Below, piece by piece: positions 57,092-64,000 of a stretch of 64,000 nucleotides of DNA. Every line of letters starts with the position of its first letter. Within the stretch, counting starts at the first letter, position 1. Source of the stretch: Carnegiea gigantea (Eukaryota > Streptophyta > Magnoliopsida > Caryophyllales > Cactaceae); contig JAKOGI010000417.1 of the NCBI GenBank assembly GCA_029747015.1, forward strand, positions 553,819 to 617,818. The letters run 5' to 3'. The position numbers were made by a program, and so were the translations under genes. Under the pieces are notes generated by a model. The model had not been told where the DNA came from and ran no database searches. It saw only the letters and a program-made list of their open reading frames with translations.

Positions 57092-58432
57092 GCTTACTTG
57101 GAGGAATTAATGGAGGTACTTCACCTGCATTTCTTTCACAATCTAAGTCAGTTTATGCTTAGCTATTCATTCTGCCTTCACAATAGCATCCCGTTCTTGG
57201 ATTTCTATTTGAACCCAATCATCAGGGAGCGTTCTCCCTTGCACTATAGCAACTCAATCTCTACGGGTATGGTCGGTATAGCAGATAGTTTTTAAGAAAG
57301 AGGTTATGAAATATTGCATATGCATCTCATGAGATTTACTAACAAGTTCCTTTGTAAATCAAGAATACGATAAAAAGGCGAGCATTACTAGAATGACATG
57401 ATGGGGGCATAAAGTTGGTTAACAAAAGAATACCTGACCTCATGTCAATAGGTTCCCCAGTCTCTTTTCCTTCTGGCTAAGCATCCAACTGCCAATTTGT
57501 GGTTTCTAGTTGTTTCTACTATCCCCTGAGGGAGTACCAATGGTTAAGCGATCTCGTTATGCTGCTAGCTTGATTCCCGTTCCGGATATCTGAGTGTGAC
57601 CTCGACTATTCCATGTAGCCTTTGGGCAATTTACAACTTTGTGACCCATATCACCACATCTAAAACATGAGCGTGCACGGCATCTGCATGGGCTAGGGTG
57701 TTGTCGTCCACACTGGTCACATGTTTTCCTCTTTTTCCCTTAGGCGGCTTGCTTTCCTTTGTCCTATTTCATCCCATGTTTAACCCTCTTGAAGTTTGTG
57801 TTTCCCTGAGAATTGGATCCTCCAGGGCCAAATTTCTCCTTAATTTGACCCTTCCCTCTATCCTCAATCTCGGTTTCACTTATGATGCGGGGTATTTTCA
57901 CGGCTTTTTGATACATTTCTTGGAGACTTTCATAAGTATATCCTGCTATTATCTGTTTTACTTTCTCTCTTAATCCTTGTTCGAAGTGGTCCATCCTCAT
58001 TTCTTCGGTGGCCACCTAATTTGGAGCAAATCGGCTCAGCTCATTGAACTTCGCCGCATATTCCATCACGCTCATTTCTATTTGTTTCAAGTATAAAAAC
58101 TCCTGTTCCTCAACCCTTCTTGCATCTCGAGGGCAATATTAAGCATCCATTAAGGCTTTCAGTTGGTTCCAGGTTAACACGGGTTTACCTACCCTAGGTT
58201 TCACTGTCCCCCACCAGAATTCAACTTCTTTTTCAAATTGGTAAGCGGCCAAGTGCACCTTGAACCTCTCAGCGCACTCCATGATCTCAAATAAATTTTC
58301 CATCCTCTAAAGCCACTTCTCTTATACCATAGGGTCAGCTCCACCTTTAAACTTGGGAGGCTTAAGCTGATTAAACTGACATATCATTTCCATGGCAGTT
58401 GGTTCTGGTGTGAGTTCGCAGCGAGGAGGCAT
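57092..58432 (-). pseudogene. Degenerate gag and protease stump, family C element 2
   Basis: The start is ATG 58430-58432. The best surviving piece, 57764-58015, reads VATEEMRMDHFEQGL, VKQIIAGYTYES, YQKAVKIPRIISETE, clearly the gag seen at 44073-44282 and 13633-14754. The zinc-knuckle and protease regions are degraded. As in element 1, protease-like sequence leads directly to the polypurine tract with no RT or integrase. Confidence 0.8.
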
Positions 58433-58930
58433 CTGTCACACAATTACACAAGAAATCACTTAGTTCTAATTTCAACTAGGGGTAGACTTCCTTGGTTAAT
58501 GAAATGATTTGCAAGTAGATGCAAGATATTATGTATGGGTACTAGTTTAGTCTCACCTTAACCTTCGTGTAATTATACATGTACATCATATTTTATGCAA
58601 AGAAATGCATGTATATGCTTAATCAAACTAGTGAATTCATAGCACTTGGTTAGCACCAACTGCACTTATTTCGTTGAACACTGACAATGTGACTTAGGGG
58701 CCATGGGAGATCTCACCATCCTAGTACTTCACAATTCAAACGCACTTCTCAAGGCACCCCATCACAAGCCTTCTCAATATAAATGAACATTATATGCAAA
58801 TCATTTTCTTCCACCCCTCTACAATTTCATAAGTCATCTCATAAGATTCACCACTTCTGTGGTTGATCTTCTTACAATAGAACCAAACCGCTTCATAGAA
58901 ATTAAATTCCCCTTCCTCAACATTTTCTCC
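58433..58930 (-). other. Spacer and foreign stretch replacing most of the extra ORF
   Basis: 58433-58740 aligns with the element-1 spacer 44700-45000. About 58740-58925 does not match anything else in the window and stands where most of the extra ORF should be. I see no gene in it. Confidence 0.55.
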
Positions 58931-58934
58931 ATCA

Positions 58935-59035
58935 TCCATTGCATGTTAGAAAATAACCGCATTCCATGCGGCCAACCATAGAGGTAGATAAATGCGGTCG
59001 ACGATGAGGAAAACTATTCTACACTACCATTGAGA
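58935..59035 (-). pseudogene. Remnant N-terminus of the extra ORF, family C element 2
   Basis: The frame still reads IYLPLWLAAWNAVIF, matching the start of the extra ORF in element 1 and in family B. The start Met codon is changed to ATA and a stop follows VIF, at the same place as in element 1. The rest of the ORF is missing. Confidence 0.7.
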
Positions 59036-59186
59036 TGGTAAGGGAAGAACTGGCATATACATACATAAATTATACACTTGTTAATACAAGTAATACCAGG
59101 CAAGACATGACCATATAACCACATAAGTCACGTATCTTCACATAGCACATGCCTATTATGCTATCCAAATGCATAATGTAAACATA

Positions 59187-59200
59187 TGGCTCTAATACCA
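59187..59200 (-). promoter_or_regulatory. Primer binding site of family-C element 2
   Basis: The element strand reads TGGTATTAGAGCCA, an initiator tRNA-Met PBS with one C-to-T change, five bases from the LTR end. Confidence 0.82.
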
Positions 59201-59205
59201 CCTAA

Positions 59206-62200
59206 TGTAATGCCCCAACCTAGGGAGAGTCACACCGCCAGGACTTCCTGGAGGGAAATCCTTAAGGCTCTTGAAGATTGAGGGTTTGGATTAGCGTTTA
59301 GATAGTCATTCTAAAATAAAACTGCTAGAGTTTTTCCTGTTTTAGCAACATTTGAGGGTCTTATCTTAGCTAAGGGTACTTGTAAACTGGGGATAAGGTG
59401 TAACATTTGCTAAAATAACCCAAGTTCACTGCCTCGAGCCACTCGCTTAGATCACTAATGATCTAACAACTAAAATAAGGGTTAGAAAGCTACATATATA
59501 GGTACAAAGCCGGCTACATGCTTTCACACACAACGATAATTTAAAAATTTATAACATGGTAGATCGAACACTTGCAATGCTGGCAGAGACTTCTGAGGGG
59601 TTGGCATCAAACAACTTCAAAGTATCTCTTAAACCTGCTCAAATTGAACCTGGGAAAAAGGGGAATAATACAAGGATGAGTAACCACATGCTTAGTGAGA
59701 ATTCCCCTACTCCTTAAAATCCAAAACAGTTGCAGGCAATAATATTAATAATAGCCACATATCACGCATTCATATTTACTATCATATTAAGCAATCATAA
59801 TCCCCAAGGAAAGATCACCCCCATTAAGACTTCATTCTAACCATTCAACTCGATTCTAGGCCCTCATCGACCAGACTTCCCTACTAGCTGGCATTCAGGC
59901 ACATAAACAAGTAGGCAATAAGGATTGAATATAAAGGCCTTCAAACTCACTTTTGAAAACATAGTGACTCTCGATAAATATCAAGAATAGTTTATAATCC
60001 ACACAAACTTCTTTTAAGCTTACAATTCTTTTTTAAAAGTTCTCGAAACATCTAAACTGGTAAGAAAGATTGGGCAAGAAACATTCTTTCATCGAATATG
60101 CATATTGAAAAGCTTGAATGTACGACACATTACTAGGATGTAACTATACTTCATTTGAAATCTTATTTAAGCTATATTTTTAGAACACATTCATAGAATA
60201 TATGCAGGTTAGGTACATTTGAAAGCTTTCTTCTTTTTTTAAAAACGCTTTACTTGGCCTCTTGAGGCCCGTATCCCTTTAAAAGAACTTCTTTTCCTTT
60301 TCTGAACTGCTTAGAAAGGCAAAAGGCCAAATCTCCTTTTTATTAGGAACTTATTTATAACATAAAAACATCTTATTGTGCTGGCTAGGGAGGTCAACAC
60401 CGTCCTTAAGTGAGATCGTCACTCTTAATCTACGTTATCCCCGGGGTATACGTACTTAACTTTTGGGCAAAATGCATCTCAGCAGATAAACTCAAACTTC
60501 GATATTATCTCTACGGGGCAACAACTCACACCAAGATAATCATATCCTGAGTCCAATCCCCCTCAAGATTTTCTTACGCGACACACATTAGGGAACAGCT
60601 AACACCATCTTTGCGTCTAGCTCCTAACATTACCTTAGGGGGAAACCGCTCACGCCATCTTTGCGTCCAGTTCCCACCCTCAAGGTCTGGCCACTTGCCT
60701 AGCAGTTTCATATCCTTTAAAATCGCGTTACATTTCTCTTCTTCAGATGCTTACTTTTGCTGAAATCTTACTTTTAAGCAAAACGACCATAACCTTTTGA
60801 AACGTTTATAGTTCATTTGTTTTTGGCTTAAAAATTTCTTATAAGTGGAATAAGTTTGCTAACTCATAAATCGACTTCGTAAATAACTTAAAAGCTTCTT
60901 ATAAATGTAAAATGTTTACTAAATCGTAAAACGACTTAGTTTCTAACTTAAATGCTTCGTATAGACGTAATAAGGTTGCTAAATCGCAAAACGACTTCGT
61001 TTTTAGCTTAGAAGCTTCATATAAATGTAATAAGGTTGCTAAATTGTAAAATGACTTTATTTTCAACTTAGAAGCTTCATATAAATGTAATAAGGTTGCT
61101 AAATCATAAAACGTCTTCGTTTTCAACGTAGAAGCTTCATATAAACGTAATAAGGCTGCTAAATTGTAAAACGACTTCGTTTTCAACTTGAAAGCTTCAT
61201 ATAAATGTAATAAGGTTGCTAAATTGTAAAACAACTTTGTTTGCAACTTAGAAGTTTCATATAAACGTAATAAGGTTGCTAAATCGTAAACGACTTTGTT
61301 TTCAACTTAGAAGCTTCATATAAATGTAAAACGATTGCTAACTCATAAAACGATTTCACTTTTTAGCTTAAAAGCTTCTTTCAAACGTAATACGTTTGCT
61401 AAATCGTAGATCGAAACGCATTTGAGACATAACGTGCTTAGTTAACGTTTAATTCAAACTAAGTTCAAAATCGAAACCCATTTGAGACTTAGGTACTTAG
61501 TTAGCAATAAATGCAAGGTAGATTCGTTTGAAAATTCCCTTTTAACTCAAAGAGAGGTGCTTAAATGAATTAAGACCTTCGATCGCTTTCAAACTCATTA
61601 TTATTCAAAGCTTAACTCAAAATACTCAGTCAGCGTGTTACTCAAATTAGATTCGTAATAAAAACTTCAGTTGTCATTCTATAGCTCGTTTCAATTCCTT
61701 TTAAAACTCAAGAAGGGCGTATAAATAAACTATAGGCTTAAAACGTTTCCAAACTTGCTACTATTCAAAAACTTAAAGTACTTGGCTCGTTTGTAAGGCA
61801 ATTTAAGGTTACTTTTTATATTTTCAACACAAATGCTTCTTAAAGTCATTATGGGCTTACTAGCTCTTTAATCAAAACTCAATAGAAACTTAAATAAGCA
61901 AATAACATGCACATAAGCTACGCTTCATAATCAGCACCTTAAGGTGCTCTTTTTCGGGTCGTCTAAATTCTCTTAAACACGAGGAGGGGTCATATCCAAA
62001 CCAATGCCTTAAAAACTTTTTCGAACGCTCTTTTAGTTTGCTTTTGAACTTCCTAGACTTATTAACTATTCAGTCAAGTCACTAACTGAGCAGTTCGACA
62101 GTTTACGACCTTTTTACAATTTAGGTGTCCTAACACGCGAATAAACAACTGACAAATTTTAAAGTATTTTCAAACGTGCAGAACAAACTTTCTAAATGAC

Positions 62201-63818
62201 CTTTTCTTTTTAAAGATGTCTAAAGTTTCAAGAATTAATCACATAATGTCATGTAGTATATCGAGGGAAAGGGGTTCACACATAGCATATTCATACACTA
62301 TATATCACAACTCATTAAGCCACACATGGCCTCGCAATCCATACAATTGCGGCAATCCACAACCCTATCTCCCTCCTCACACAACACCGACCACAAGAAC
62401 CTCAAACCACTCAATAGTTCCATCTCGAGCCATCCAACTTCCAACTCGGTTCAATAATATCATAAACAAACCAATAATTCACTAATGCATCATATAAAAG
62501 CAGAGTATGCTCATCAATAATCTTAAACAGAATTTAGCATGCTTTATTAGTGCCTTAATATGCCTGAGAAACATCCTTAAGCTTCAACACAACTTAAACA
62601 ATAATCTGATAAATGGACAGTGCCATGATAACATTCTATTTGTTAAGCAATTCTCCAAATTGTCAGATTACTAACATTCAGCATCAATTTGTCATACAAT
62701 TAATCCCAAATCAATTCCATGTTAATAATTTCTCGATCTCAACTCTGAGTTCCCCCAAACTGATTTCAATCCTCGAAATTAACATGCACTAACTAATTAG
62801 ATTAAACTCATTGAAAATAGTAGTAATTTAGGAGGAAAGGAACCCTCACCTTGAACCCAAGCTAGAGGCTCGATTCACGGTTGTGGGCTCGACTTTTAGG
62901 GGCTCAAATAACTCCATTTCTTCGGCACTTGCTTACCCATGCTTGAACACGACCAAATCGTGCCCAAAATTCCAAAAACTCGAACCCTAAAACAAACACA
63001 AACTCACTTACTGATTGAGATTAACTTGGGGTTTGAAAGTAGCCGCAATTTGTAAGAAATTAAAGCAATCAAGAGGTGAAGTTCATGGCCATACATGGGG
63101 CATGCGTTCGAGCTTCAATTCAGCACCAAGAAGAGTGGCTGGCGTGTTCAAAATTCAGCCCAATTCGCATTAAATGGGTGGCCAACTTGTAGGGGGATGT
63201 CGAATGGGATGAATTTGCGGTTGTTGTGGGCGAGAATTTGTTAGGCTTCAGCTTGGAAGTGGCGTTAATGGAGGAGGAGAGGAGGAGAAGGGGACGAGCC
63301 GCAGAGAGAGGAAGAGAGAGACTATCGGGGGGGTCGCACGTGAGGAAGAAGGAGAGGGGGTGTCTCGCATAAATTACCAAAATGCCCCTCCCTCAGTTTA
63401 TTTTTTTTGTCCCAAGCTGGTTCATATTCGATACGGCTTGTCTAATTCGTAACCCGAATTCTAAACCCAAATCGATCATATGCTCCTTCATCAACTATTC
63501 GTTCCCAAATCTATCTAGGTTCGATTTAATAACATCAAACTACTTCTGAGGTTGGCAACCTCATCGTATTCGGGCTTCAACTTGAATTAGTACTCGCTAA
63601 TAACCGTTAATAGTGCTTATTAAAAATCATTGAAAGATTTTCAAAACTAATAACAACAATATTATTACAGGCAACAAAATATTCTTTTTAATAAAATCAA
63701 CACTCACATAGGCACTTAGAAAATAATTTTAGCTCATATCGCTAATAAAATACGGCCTTTATAATGCAAAAAGGCATTACGAACAACTTAATGGAATATA
63801 AAGTACGCGGGCCTTACA
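59206..63818 (-). repeat. Family-C element 2, 5' LTR (4613 bp, complete)
   Basis: This runs from TGTAATGCCCCAACC to GGGCCTTACA and is the longest complete LTR in the window. It contains an acceptor-like pyrimidine-CAG (59650-59652 region), 60-bp repeats (about 60830-61400), a hairpin (62333-62351) and a GC-rich, GA-rich leader (about 63180-63390). Confidence 0.9.
60830..61400 (-). repeat. 60-bp tandem repeats in family-C 5' LTR
   Basis: About eight units with AATAAGGTTGCTAAAT and AGAAGCTTCATATAAA at 60-bp spacing. One minus-strand frame stays open through six of them (60899-61246). Confidence 0.92.
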
Positions 63819-63934
63819 TATATATGTACATACACCCATGCATATGTGTACGATACATATACAAATATACATATGTATATATGTGCAAATATATATACAT
63901 ATACATGCATATATATATACACACGTAGTTATTT

Positions 63935-63980
<46 letters not shown>

Positions 63981-64000
63981 TATATATATATATATATGTA
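63819..64000. repeat. TA/CA-rich microsatellite DNA
   Basis: Alternating TATATG, CATACAC and (TA)n runs continue to the window edge. The composition matches the microsatellite left of the gap, supporting insertion of family-C element 2 into such DNA. Confidence 0.9.

Larger units (their letters stand above)
52412..63818 (-). mobile_element. Family-C element 2: gag-only non-autonomous gypsy element
   Basis: This has the same plan as 39085-50364: a 3' LTR (52412-57058, left end in the gap), polypurine tract, gag plus protease stump, a mostly replaced extra ORF, PBS and 5' LTR (59206-63818). It lies between blocks of TA-rich microsatellite (left of the gap and right of 63818), so it probably inserted into that microsatellite. 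Confidence 0.85.

Overview
This window is repeat-dense nuclear DNA from a flowering plant. I found no host protein-coding gene in it. Almost everything belongs to long-LTR Ty3/gypsy retrotransposons primed by initiator tRNA-Met, as shown by primer binding sites reading TGGTATCAGAGC. The one autonomous-type pol ends in a chromodomain-like segment, which points to a Tekay/Del-type chromovirus. LTRs are 3.4 to 4.6 kb and fill roughly 70% of the window by my coordinates. The species cannot be named from the sequence. The setting resembles pericentromeric or other heterochromatic plant DNA.

Layout. 1-356 is the 3' end of a family-A internal region. 357-6924 is a rearranged, duplicated family-A LTR. 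6935-19389 is a family-B Tekay-like element on the minus strand, with 3' LTR, degenerate integrase-RNaseH-RT-protease-gag, an extra ORF upstream of gag, PBS and 5' LTR. 19390-28268 is a minus-strand family-A element with an essentially non-coding internal region (LARD-like). 28269-35226 is a plus-strand family-A internal part plus a complete 4029-bp LTR. 35229-35303 is a full-length copy of initiator tRNA-Met, CCA included, joining that LTR head-to-head to a family-B LTR (35313-38468). 38469-39072 is a collapsed fragment of another element. 39085-50364 is a family-C element with gag and a protease stump but no RT or integrase. 50365-51169 is a small element with terminal inverted repeats, followed by (TA)n-rich DNA and a 100-N assembly gap (52312-52411). 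52412-63818 is a second family-C element, and the window ends in microsatellite DNA.

How the parts relate. Family B is the only family here that carries pol. Families A and C keep the cis-acting parts (LTR ends, PBS, polypurine tract and a hairpin in front of it) but lack reverse transcriptase and integrase, so they would have depended on proteins supplied by an autonomous relative. Families A, B and C share LTR modules: a GC-rich CT/GA leader, AT-rich tandem repeats of about 60 or 68 bp, a CGCAAT...ATTGCG hairpin block, and splice-like sites. Every coding region is broken by stops or frameshifts.

The two most unusual items are the complete tRNA-iMet copy at the LTR-LTR junction, which looks like a fossil of a reverse-transcription accident, and an unrecognised protein of about 228 codons encoded between the PBS and gag, whose length and frame match in families B and C.
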